This document shows positions 1 to 5,080 of a DNA stretch of 5,200 bases, in pieces. Position 1 is the stretch's first letter. Each line of letters opens with the position of its first letter. Position numbers and translations under genes: made by a program. The DNA is from Methanospirillum hungatei (lineage in GTDB: Archaea; Halobacteriota; Methanomicrobia; Methanomicrobiales; Methanospirillaceae): positions 1 through 5,200 of the forward strand of contig QKDV01000269.1 of NCBI GenBank assembly GCA_003251955.1. Direction: 5' to 3'. A model generated the notes under the pieces. It made no database searches and had not been told where the DNA came from. It saw only the letters and a list, made by a program, of their open reading frames with translations.

Positions 1-44
1 AGCTGATACTCTTTTCCCGCAGGATTATACTCTGTTCATGTAAC

Positions 45-49
45 GGAGG
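45..49 (+). promoter_or_regulatory. Shine-Dalgarno site of rpsO
   Basis: GGAGG lies 9 nt before the ATG at 59 and matches the core complementary to the archaeal 16S rRNA 3' end. It supports that start over the second in-frame ATG at 68 (Met4). No convincing TATA box is visible in the 44 bases before it, so the promoter or an upstream co-transcribed gene may lie outside the window. Confidence 0.8.
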
Positions 50-58
50 CTTTTAGAT

Positions 59-517
59 ATGGCAAGAATGCATGCTCGCAGAAGAGGTATCTCCCGTTCA
101 GTACGGCCGTACCGCACCTCTGCGCCCGAATGGTCAAACACCGATAAGGACACGATCATCCAGCAGGTCGTAGATATGAAGAAGGAGGGCCTTTCAAGTG
201 CCCGGATAGGTCTTGTCCTTCGTGACAAGTTTGGTGTTCCAAGTGTCAAGCTCGCAACAGGAAAGCGTGTTGATGAAATACTGCGTGAGAACGGCCTTGA
301 GTCATCAATCCCTGAAGACCTTCGCAATCTGATTGAGAAGGCACTTGGATTGAGAAAACACCTGACCGAGAATAAGAAGGATCTTCACAACAAGCGCCAG
401 CTCAACCTCACCGAGGCAAAAGTCAGGCGCCTGGTCAAGTATTACGTCAAGAGCAAACGCCTCCCGGCAGGCTGGTTATACAAGCCGGAGACCGCAGAAA
501 TTCTCCTCTCCCGTTAA
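59..517 (+). CDS. rpsO: Small ribosomal subunit protein S15 (archaeal S15P/S13e type)
   Basis: This protein binds the central domain of 16S rRNA early in 30S assembly and helps form the subunit platform. The 152-residue length is normal for archaeal S15, which carries an N-terminal extension that bacteria lack. Residues 1-60 match the S13/S15 N-terminal domain: the start MARMHARRRGIS, an RP-x5-P-x-W stretch (P23, W25) and the IGLVLRD-x-FGVP element (50-61). Residues 65-150 form the S15 helical domain, with PEDL (85-88), the HL-x3-KKD segment (101-108) and VRRLVKYY (122-129). The start at 59 has a GGAGG site 9 nt upstream. The gene leads a cluster: the RecJ-like gene begins 12 nt after the stop and pcc1 and rps3ae follow, suggesting one transcript. 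The stop codon lies in the loop of a short CCGT/ACGG inverted repeat. Identification is firm. Confidence 0.97.
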   Translation: MARMHARRRGISRSVRPYRTSAPEWSNTDKDTIIQQVVDMKKEGLSSARIGLVLRDKFGVPSVKLATGKRVDEILRENGLESSIPEDLRNLIEKALGLRKHLTENKKDLHNKRQLNLTEAKVRRLVKYYVKSKRLPAGWLYKPETAEILLSR

Positions 518-529
518 TACGGTTATAAA

Positions 530-1747
530 ATGTCCATTGACACTGCTGCGAAGGATCTGGCATCCCAAATAACCCGTCAGGATCAGGTGGAGATACGATG
601 CCACCACGATGCCGACGGAATCGCAGCAGGGGCGATCATGAGCATTGCACTCTACCGGGCCCATGTCCCATTCCGTCTCAGAGTAGTCCCAAGAATACAG
701 AGTCAGGATATCCCGAAAGGTGGAAAAACTCTCCTCTGCGATCTCGGGTCGGGAATTGCCGACCTTCCGGAGGAGACGATGGTCATCGATCATCACATCC
801 CGCTCTTTGAAGGGCCATATCACGTAAATCCCCGCCTGTCCGGAATCGACGGGGACACTGAACTTTCAGGAGCAGGAGCCGCGTACCTGGTTGCAAATGC
901 AATAGGTGACAACCGCGACCTTGCAGGACTGGTTCTTACAGGGATCATCGGAGACGGACAGTCTCTTACAGGTAAGAACCAGGAGATATACCTGGAAGGA
1001 ATGGGTAATGGGATCATCTCGAAGAAAAGGGGCATACGCCTTGCCGGTAGAGATCTCACCGAAAAACTGACACTTGCGACAAATCCGTATCTCCCTGGTA
1101 CTTCCGGCAACGAGGCCGAAACTACCGCTCTAATTGCCAAGTGTACTGATGGAACTGATCTTTCGACCGATATACTCCTCTCTCTGTTGGTTCTTGATGG
1201 AGCAGAACGGAGCGGGCCTGAAGCACTTCTGAACCTTTATGGCGATGTGTATCAGTTGGAACGTGAAATCGTGCCTGATGCACACACCCTTACCATGCTC
1301 ATCGATGCATGCGGAAAGGAAGCCCAGGGCAGTATTGCAGCAGCAGTCTGTCTCCGAACATCATCTGAACTTCCAGCTGCATGGGATATAGCCCGTGATC
1401 ACCGGTTGAGACTCATTGATGAGTTGAAAAGGACTCTGAATGGAGTAAAAGAGGCAGGGCAGGTACATGAGATCAGTGACAAAAGACTGGCAAGTGATGT
1501 TGCAGATACTATAATTTCCATGAATGGAGATCAGACCGTGATCGTGGTTGCAAACCAGGACGACGGGACCAGTCATCTGTCTATCAGAGTGCCTAACCGC
1601 CAGGGAACTGATCTCGGCACACTTGTACACACTTTGGCAATCGATTGTGGTGGTTACGGAGGAGGTCACACTTCACGGGCCGGTGCAACTATCGCAAGTG
1701 AACAACTCTCCAGATTTATCACCGGGATCCACGAGGTGTATGCATGA
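530..1747 (+). CDS. Archaeal RecJ/GAN-like DHH-family phosphoesterase (single-strand exonuclease)
   Basis: This is a DHH/DHHA1 phosphoesterase of 405 residues, the size of archaeal RecJ homologues. Visible motifs are H25-x-D27-x-D29-G (motif I), D71 in LLCDLGSG (motif II), D87-H88-H89 (motif III, VIDHH) and G141-D142-G (motif IV), together a complete set of likely Mn-binding residues. The C-terminal DHHA1 domain carries a GGYGGGH-x2-RAGA motif at 374-386, which contacts nucleic acid in this superfamily. Family members trim single-stranded DNA or RNA 5' to 3'. The euryarchaeal member GAN associates with the GINS-CMG replisome, but whether this copy does cannot be seen here. The ATG at 530 follows rpsO by 12 nt and has no SD, so its translation probably depends on coupling to rpsO. 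The stop overlaps the pcc1 start as ATGA. Nano-RNase, DHH phosphodiesterase or oligoribonuclease activity are alternatives within the superfamily. Confidence 0.88.
   Translation: MSIDTAAKDLASQITRQDQVEIRCHHDADGIAAGAIMSIALYRAHVPFRLRVVPRIQSQDIPKGGKTLLCDLGSGIADLPEETMVIDHHIPLFEGPYHVNPRLSGIDGDTELSGAGAAYLVANAIGDNRDLAGLVLTGIIGDGQSLTGKNQEIYLEGMGNGIISKKRGIRLAGRDLTEKLTLATNPYLPGTSGNEAETTALIAKCTDGTDLSTDILLSLLVLDGAERSGPEALLNLYGDVYQLEREIVPDAHTLTMLIDACGKEAQGSIAAAVCLRTSSELPAAWDIARDHRLRLIDELKRTLNGVKEAGQVHEISDKRLASDVADTIISMNGDQTVIVVANQDDGTSHLSIRVPNRQGTDLGTLVHTLAIDCGGYGGGHTSRAGATIASEQLSRFITGIHEVYA
1733..1738 (+). promoter_or_regulatory. Shine-Dalgarno site of pcc1 inside the RecJ-like gene
   Basis: GAGGTG sits within the last codons of the upstream nuclease gene, 5 nt before the pcc1 ATG. 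It fits the archaeal GGAGGTGATCC consensus and supports the ATGA overlap start at 1744. Confidence 0.75.
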
Positions 1748-1992
1748 AGATCACCGGGATCATCAGAACAGTCCATGATTTCCCGGAGTGCATCGCTGCG
1801 TCGGTTTCGGCAGATAACTTAAAAGAGATGGAGACACGGGCAACCATCCACGAAGGAAAGGGTGTCGTGGAGACGGTAATCACCGGAACCAAGATACGTT
1901 CAGTCATCGCGTCAGTGGACGATTACCTTTCAAATTTAACCGTAGCGGAGGAGCTATGCAAACAGGGTTCTGACAAAGGTTCAGAACATTGA
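1744..1992 (+). CDS. pcc1: KEOPS complex subunit Pcc1
   Basis: Pcc1 is the small dimerising subunit of KEOPS, which with Kae1, Bud32 and Cgi121 installs N6-threonylcarbamoyladenosine at position 37 of ANN-decoding tRNAs in the cytoplasm. The 82-residue length is typical. The sequence fits the beta-alpha-beta-beta-alpha Pcc1 fold: a strand at 1-9, a helix near 12-24, strands at about 29-36 and 40-48, and a long C-terminal helix at about 50-72 containing IRSVIASVDDYLSNL. A short polar tail (GSDKGSEH) ends the protein. It overlaps the RecJ-like gene by 4 nt (ATGA) with a good SD, so the two are probably translationally coupled. rps3ae follows after 43 nt, and I recall this neighbourhood from other Euryarchaeota, which supports the call. 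No other KEOPS gene is in the window. The family is small and divergent, so the call rests on fold pattern plus context. Confidence 0.85.
   Translation: MKITGIIRTVHDFPECIAASVSADNLKEMETRATIHEGKGVVETVITGTKIRSVIASVDDYLSNLTVAEELCKQGSDKGSEH
1967..1987 (+). repeat. 7-bp inverted repeat at the 3' end of pcc1
   Basis: GTTCTGA (1967-1973) and TCAGAAC (1981-1987) are perfectly complementary around a 7-nt spacer. They lie in the codons of the GSDKGSE tail just before the pcc1 stop. No T run follows, so it does not look like a terminator. A second short repeat, GATCG-GAG-CGATC (1991-2003), follows at once. Either could form an RNA hairpin between pcc1 and rps3ae, limiting read-through or setting a processing point; that role is inference. 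Confidence 0.5.
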
Positions 1993-2023
1993 TCGGAGCG
2001 ATCTGAGATGCTATCATAACATA

Positions 2024-2028
2024 TGGAG
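2024..2028 (+). promoter_or_regulatory. Shine-Dalgarno site of rps3ae
   Basis: TGGAG ends 7 nt before the ATG at 2036. The site lies inside a two-codon ORF (ATG GAG TAA, 2023-2031). The 9-nt sequence AACATATGG occurs at 2018-2026 and again at 2031-2039, so a near-copy of the start region sits 13 nt upstream in another frame. Confidence 0.65.
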
Positions 2029-2035
2029 TAAACAT

Positions 2036-2632
2036 ATGGCAGGAAAGAAACAGTCAGGAAGAAGAGTTGAAGGATGGAAGGCGAAGTCCTGGTACAAGGT
2101 CTACAGCCCTGAGAATGTTGGTAAAGTCTACCTCGGTGACACCGTTGCAGATAACCCGGCCAAACTGATCGGCCGTGTCATGACTGCACCGCTCTCCGAG
2201 CTGGTGAACGACTACGCCAAGCAGAACGTCAAGATGAAGTTCTCAATCACCGAGGTCGGTGGAGACTCTGCATACACCTCATTCATTGGTCATGAGGTTG
2301 CAAGAGACTATATCAGATCACTGGTAAAACGCCGGACCTCCCGGATTGAGATCATCGTGAACTTTGTCAGCAAGGACGGATCCAAGGTCAGGGCAACCGT
2401 GACCTGTTTCACCCTCACCCGTGCTGACCAGAGCCAGCAGCACCTCATTCGTAAGGTTCTCTCAGAAGAAGTTGTCAAGTATGGAACCGAGAATGAACTC
2501 GGTGTCTTTGTCAACGCGATCATCAACGGCGAGATCTCCAAGGAAACCTTCAAGAAGGTCAAAGAGCTCTATCCAATCCGCCGGATTGAGATCATCAAGA
2601 CAAAGGTTGAACTTCCAAAGATCCAGAAGTAA
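2036..2632 (+). CDS. rps3ae: Small ribosomal subunit protein S3Ae (eS1 family)
   Basis: S3Ae is the archaeal counterpart of eukaryotic eS1, a 30S protein at the platform near the mRNA exit and the 16S rRNA 3' end. It has no bacterial orthologue, so it marks the organism as archaeal. At 198 residues it is complete. Recognisable family segments are KSWYKVYSP (17-25), the LIGRVM element (44-49), FIGHEVARDYIRSLVKRR (83-100), the KDG-x2-VR turn (113-119), the QQHLIRK helix (134-140) and the C-terminal YPIRRIEIIK strand (179-188). The basic N-terminus (GKKQSGRR) is typical. It is the last gene of the cluster, 43 nt after pcc1, and its stop codon sits in the loop of a strong hairpin followed by a T run. 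A 16-nt exact direct repeat inside it encodes RIEII twice (residues 103-107 and 183-187). Confidence 0.96.
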   Translation: MAGKKQSGRRVEGWKAKSWYKVYSPENVGKVYLGDTVADNPAKLIGRVMTAPLSELVNDYAKQNVKMKFSITEVGGDSAYTSFIGHEVARDYIRSLVKRRTSRIEIIVNFVSKDGSKVRATVTCFTLTRADQSQQHLIRKVLSEEVVKYGTENELGVFVNAIINGEISKETFKKVKELYPIRRIEIIKTKVELPKIQK

Positions 2633-2651
2633 TTCTGGATTCTCATTTTTT
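2621..2651 (+). terminator. Hairpin plus T-run terminator at the end of rps3ae
   Basis: ATCCAGAA (2621-2628) and TTCTGGAT (2633-2640) form a perfect 8-bp stem around the loop GTAA (2629-2632), with a possible ninth G-U pair at 2620/2641. In RNA the loop is a GNRA-type tetraloop containing the UAA stop codon (2630-2632). A T6 run follows at 2646-2651. Archaeal termination mainly needs only the U tract, so this resembles a bacterial intrinsic terminator. It probably ends the four-gene transcript. Confidence 0.65.
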
Positions 2652-2663
2652 ACTTCTGCAAAC

Positions 2664-2676
2664 GATAACTCTTTTC
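2664..2676 (+). promoter_or_regulatory. Candidate promoter-region element upstream of the methyltransferase-like gene
   Basis: GATAACTCTTTTC lies in the 86-nt gap between rps3ae and the next gene, 32 nt before its SD. Nearly the same string, GATACTCTTTTC, occurs at 5-16, 29 nt before the rpsO SD. The shared sequence and similar distance suggest a common upstream element, but it is not a clear TATA box and its role is not shown. Confidence 0.25.
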
Positions 2677-2707
2677 AGCGGGAACCCGGATATCTGAGCA
2701 GACAGAT

Positions 2708-2711
2708 GGAG
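2708..2711 (+). promoter_or_regulatory. Shine-Dalgarno site of the methyltransferase-like gene
   Basis: GGAG lies 7 nt before the ATG at 2719 and decides that start. The site is part of an overlapping out-of-frame 8-codon ORF starting at 2706. Confidence 0.65.
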
Positions 2712-2718
2712 ATCCGGT

Positions 2719-3552
2719 ATGAGTTTAACTGAATTTTTTGAAGCCGATGAGGTCAGACTTGTCGAACCGCTCTTCTCAGATCTCTGCTACAAGGAGATGG
2801 ATGAACTGCTTCTGCAAATCCCTGCAGAGCGGAGCAGGATCCTGATCGATGAGAGCGAAGAGATACTTAGTGTCGGGCTTGAGACAGGAGAGGGAAAGAT
2901 CGAGGCATCATGTTTCCATCTGCGAACCCCATCTGATACCCTCATTGCCAGACTTGAGAATATGGACGGCGACATTTTTCAGGTTTCAAGGAGAGAGTTC
3001 GAGGACACTTTAAGAAAATATTATTCAGATAATCTCATCAACACCAGTGATATTGCCCCGGATGACCTCAATCCGGAAAGACTCCAGATCACCCGGGATC
3101 TTATCAGTTCTTTCACAGGAAATAGAAGTGACATCAGCTGTCTTGACTGCTGTTGCGGAACCGGAATCGGCACTCATCTCATGAGGGAGATGGGTCTGAA
3201 TCCACTCTCATATGATAACGATGACGCTCTTCTCGCACGTGGTTTCGCCGAGGGGAGACTGGTTCCGGAGAGAACGATGTGGATCGACGGCAGACTCCTT
3301 GAAGCATATCTGACCGAACCTGTTGACTGTGCATTCGGTTTTATGTTTGGTGAACTCCAGTTGTTTAACCATGATATCTGGTCAGAGATCGTATCAGCCA
3401 TCTGCGCTGTCTCTCAGCGTGTGATGATTACGGTTGGAACTGAACCGGAAGCTGATATTATCAAAAATTGGATGAAATCAGGAGGATATGAGCCTGAAGT
3501 CTGGGAAAATGATCGTGACCCGATTTATGACCGATGGATCTGTTCAATATAA
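2719..3552 (+). CDS. Probable SAM-dependent methyltransferase-like protein of unknown substrate
   Basis: The 277-residue product is cytoplasmic in appearance, with no signal peptide or membrane segment. The C-terminal half looks like a class I (Rossmann) methyltransferase: motif I L142-D143-C-C-C-G147-T-G149-I-G151, a motif II-like acidic end of strand beta2 at Y165-D166-N167-D168, an acidic loop at WIDGR (188-192), and a motif IV-like VDCAFGF (202-208). Motif I is unusually cysteine-rich, giving C141-x2-C144-C145-C146. Residues 1-110 match nothing I recognise and may bind the substrate or a partner. The protein lacks the usual motif IV signatures of DNA or rRNA base methylases (no NPPY or DPPY), so the target cannot be named. 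It stands between the S3Ae terminator and the serS leader, probably as its own unit, and ends in tandem stops (TAATAA, 3550-3555). A degenerate or non-catalytic Rossmann protein is possible. Confidence 0.65.
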   Translation: MSLTEFFEADEVRLVEPLFSDLCYKEMDELLLQIPAERSRILIDESEEILSVGLETGEGKIEASCFHLRTPSDTLIARLENMDGDIFQVSRREFEDTLRKYYSDNLINTSDIAPDDLNPERLQITRDLISSFTGNRSDISCLDCCCGTGIGTHLMREMGLNPLSYDNDDALLARGFAEGRLVPERTMWIDGRLLEAYLTEPVDCAFGFMFGELQLFNHDIWSEIVSAICAVSQRVMITVGTEPEADIIKNWMKSGGYEPEVWENDRDPIYDRWICSI

Positions 3553-3556
3553 TAAA
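3547..3556 (+). promoter_or_regulatory. Candidate TATA box for serS
   Basis: ATATAATAAA overlaps the stop of the preceding gene. With the usual archaeal spacing of about 25 nt, transcription would start near 3575-3580, leaving a leader of roughly 100 nt that contains the two inverted repeats at 3587-3613. A weaker alternative is TTATTTGA at 3613-3620. Assignment is by composition and position only. Confidence 0.3.
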
Positions 3557-3586
3557 TTCATAAGAGCCAGATCCTGTAGCTGTTCC

Positions 3587-3613
3587 ATCGGGACCGATAC
3601 ATCAATGTGATGT
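3587..3613 (+). repeat. Two abutting inverted repeats in the serS leader
   Basis: ATCGG-GA-CCGAT (3587-3598) is followed with no gap by ACATCA-ATG-TGATGT (3599-3613); arms are 5 and 6 bp and both are perfect. As DNA they could be regulator half-sites. As RNA they could form small hairpins about 65 nt upstream of the serS start. No T run follows either. Confidence 0.5.
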
Positions 3614-3652
3614 TATTTGAAGACAAAAAGATAAGAAGAACGGAGATACGAT

Positions 3653-3685
3653 ATGAGAGATACCACGGGTGCAACCGATGCTTGA
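3653..3685 (+). CDS. Putative leader peptide ORF overlapping the serS start
   Basis: A 10-codon ORF (MRDTTGATDA) begins at an ATG with the best SD in the region, GGAGAT (3642-3647), with GGAG ending 7 nt upstream. Its TGA (3683-3685) lies 3 nt past the serS ATG (3678-3680), in another frame. This geometry suits termination-reinitiation coupling. Three of its ten codons are Thr and none is Ser, so a simple serine-sensing attenuator is not supported. It may be a chance ORF. Confidence 0.3.
   Translation: MRDTTGATDA
3667..3671 (+). promoter_or_regulatory. Shine-Dalgarno site deciding the serS start
   Basis: GGGTG, a partial match to the GGTG part of the archaeal SD consensus, lies 6 nt before the ATG at 3678. 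The in-frame GTG at 3669 falls inside this site and has no good SD of its own, so ATG 3678 is preferred. Confidence 0.55.
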
Positions 3686-4955
3686 TATCAGATTTGTACG
3701 GGCAAGCCCGGAGATTGTAAAGGCCGATCTTGTCAAACGAAACGATACAGAAAAGATCTCCTGGGTCGATGACCTCCTTGAAAAGGACGCCCGTAACAGG
3801 GAACTTATCGGACTCAATAATAAACTGAGACAGAGACGTAACTCTATCTCACACGATATCAACCGTGCGAAAAAGGCAGGAGAGGACGCATCTTCACTGA
3901 TGGCAGAGGCAGCCAGCCTGCCACAGAAGATTAAAGATAATGAAGTGGAGATGGACGAACTTGCAAACAAGGTCCATTATTATCTTATGCGTCTGCCCAA
4001 TATTCTCCATGAAAGTGTTCCCCAGGGAAAGGATGACACGGAGAATGTTGAGATCAAAAAGGTTGGCACTCCCAGATCATTTGATTTTGAACTGAAAAAT
4101 CACGGTCAGCTTGCTGCCGAAAATGGCTGGGCAGACTTTGAACGGGCGACCAAGACATCAGGGGCAGGATTCTACTTCCTTAAAGGAAACCTTGTCCTCC
4201 TTGACCTTGCCCTCCAGAGGTTCACATTGGATCTGCTGATGGAGCGTGGATATTCACCAATATCACCACCGTACATGATCAACCGGAAGTCATACGAAGA
4301 AGTGACTGATCTCGATGATTTCGAGAAGGTGATGTACAAGATAGACGGTGATGATGCATACCTGATCGCAACCAGCGAGCACCCGATAGCAGCGATGTTT
4401 CAGGATGAAATCTTTGAAGAGAAAGACCTCCCTGTTCGTCTCGCCGGGATCTCACCCTGTTTCAGAAGGGAGATCGGTTCCCATGGTCTTGACACCAAAG
4501 GTCTCTTCAGGGTGCACCAGTTCCATAAGGTTGAACAGTTCGTGTACTGCAAACCTGAAGATTCTTGGGAGATTCATGAAGAACTCAGGGAGAATGCAGA
4601 GGCAGTCTTCCAGAAACTTGAACTCCCTTACCGGCTGGTTAACATCTGTACCGGGGATATCGGAACTGTTGCTGCGAAGAAGTATGATATTGAGGCTTGG
4701 ATGCCAAGAGAGAATGCATACCGGGAGGTTGTCTCCTGCTCTAACTGTACGGCATACCAGGCAACCCGTCTGAATATTAAGGTAAGAGATAGCAAGGACT
4801 TTGAGTCAAAACAGTACGTCCATACCCTGAATTCTACTGCTATAGCAACGTCCAGAGCAATGAGGTCGATTCTTGAGAATTATCAACAAAAGGACGGAAC
4901 AGTAGAAATCCCCAAGGTTCTCATCCCATATATGAACGGGAAAGAGTACCTCTGA
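3678..4955 (+). CDS. serS: Seryl-tRNA synthetase, common (bacterial-like) type, class IIa
   Basis: This enzyme charges tRNA-Ser with serine using ATP (EC 6.1.1.11). It can also charge tRNA-Sec where that tRNA exists. From ATG 3678 the protein has 425 residues, normal for the family, and starts MLDIRFVR as homologues do; the GTG at 3669 would add only MQP. Residues about 30-100 form the charged antiparallel coiled-coil arm that contacts the long variable arm of tRNA-Ser. The catalytic core shows motif 1 (GYSPISPPYM, 191-200), the serine-binding T232-S233-E234 loop, motif 2 (CFRRE, 261-265, with R263 and E265, continuing to FRVHQFHKVE at 277-286) and motif 3 (NSTAIATSRAMRSILENYQ, 385-403, with R393). 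All class II landmarks are intact. It is not the divergent zinc-dependent methanogenic type. It appears monocistronic, with its own leader and a T-rich terminator. Confidence 0.96.
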   Translation: MLDIRFVRASPEIVKADLVKRNDTEKISWVDDLLEKDARNRELIGLNNKLRQRRNSISHDINRAKKAGEDASSLMAEAASLPQKIKDNEVEMDELANKVHYYLMRLPNILHESVPQGKDDTENVEIKKVGTPRSFDFELKNHGQLAAENGWADFERATKTSGAGFYFLKGNLVLLDLALQRFTLDLLMERGYSPISPPYMINRKSYEEVTDLDDFEKVMYKIDGDDAYLIATSEHPIAAMFQDEIFEEKDLPVRLAGISPCFRREIGSHGLDTKGLFRVHQFHKVEQFVYCKPEDSWEIHEELRENAEAVFQKLELPYRLVNICTGDIGTVAAKKYDIEAWMPRENAYREVVSCSNCTAYQATRLNIKVRDSKDFESKQYVHTLNSTAIATSRAMRSILENYQQKDGTVEIPKVLIPYMNGKEYL

Positions 4956-4963
4956 TCCCTCAA

Positions 4964-4975
4964 TCTCTCTTTTTT
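4964..4975 (+). terminator. Poly-T terminator after serS
   Basis: A pyrimidine tract, TCTCTCTTTTTT, ends in T6 at 4970-4975, starting 9 nt after the serS stop. It has the form of an archaeal U-tract terminator. The weak AAAGAG/CTCTTT pairing (4941-4946 with 4967-4972) is probably not needed. Confidence 0.6.
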
Positions 4976-4992
4976 AGCTTCCAGATACCAGT

Positions 4993-5045
4993 CAGAAGGC
5001 ATATTTCATTCAGAATAAGTAATAACAAAAATCTGTATGCTTCTG
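4993..5045 (+). repeat. Imperfect long-range stem-loop between serS and the next gene
   Basis: CAGAAG and CATA (4993-4998, 5000-5003) pair with TATGCTTCTG (5036-5045) as a 10-bp stem with one bulged G (4999) and an A/T-rich loop of 32 nt. The right arm can pair instead with TCCAGA (4980-4985) through TCTGGA (5042-5047), so the two folds exclude each other. The rest of this 225-nt gap holds the serS terminator and the promoter described separately. Confidence 0.35.
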
Positions 5046-5080
5046 GAGAAATGTCAGGAAAAGAGGAAAACGGGAGGTTT

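Noticed and set aside
1..43. Open frame from the window edge ending at TAA 41-43, possible C-terminus of an upstream gene (ADTLFPQDYTLFM).
   Set aside because: Only 13 codons; a second frame is also open here, and the stretch shares an element with a non-coding gap at 2664-2676, so it is more likely intergenic.
598..810. Overlapping + strand ORF of 70 codons with a GGAG just before its ATG, inside the RecJ-like gene.
   Set aside because: Its translation is rich in Arg, Pro and Ser with no known motif, and it lies fully within a well-supported gene in another frame.
1718..1761. 12-nt exact repeat ATCACCGGGATC at 1718-1729 and 1750-1761 across the nuclease-pcc1 junction, encoding ITGI in each gene.
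   Set aside because: Short and made of preferred codons; likely coincidence rather than an attachment site or duplication.
3669..3677. GTG at 3669 as the serS start (adds MQP).
   Set aside because: It falls within the likely SD of ATG 3678, and homologues begin with MLD.
3602..3970. Minus-strand ORF of 122 codons over the serS leader and N-terminal region.
   Set aside because: Low-complexity Ser/Leu/Arg-rich translation typical of the antisense of a coiled-coil gene; no motif or supporting signals.
4405..4773. Second + strand ORF of 122 codons within serS.
   Set aside because: Out-of-frame shadow of the conserved catalytic core; Ser/Arg-rich with no domain.
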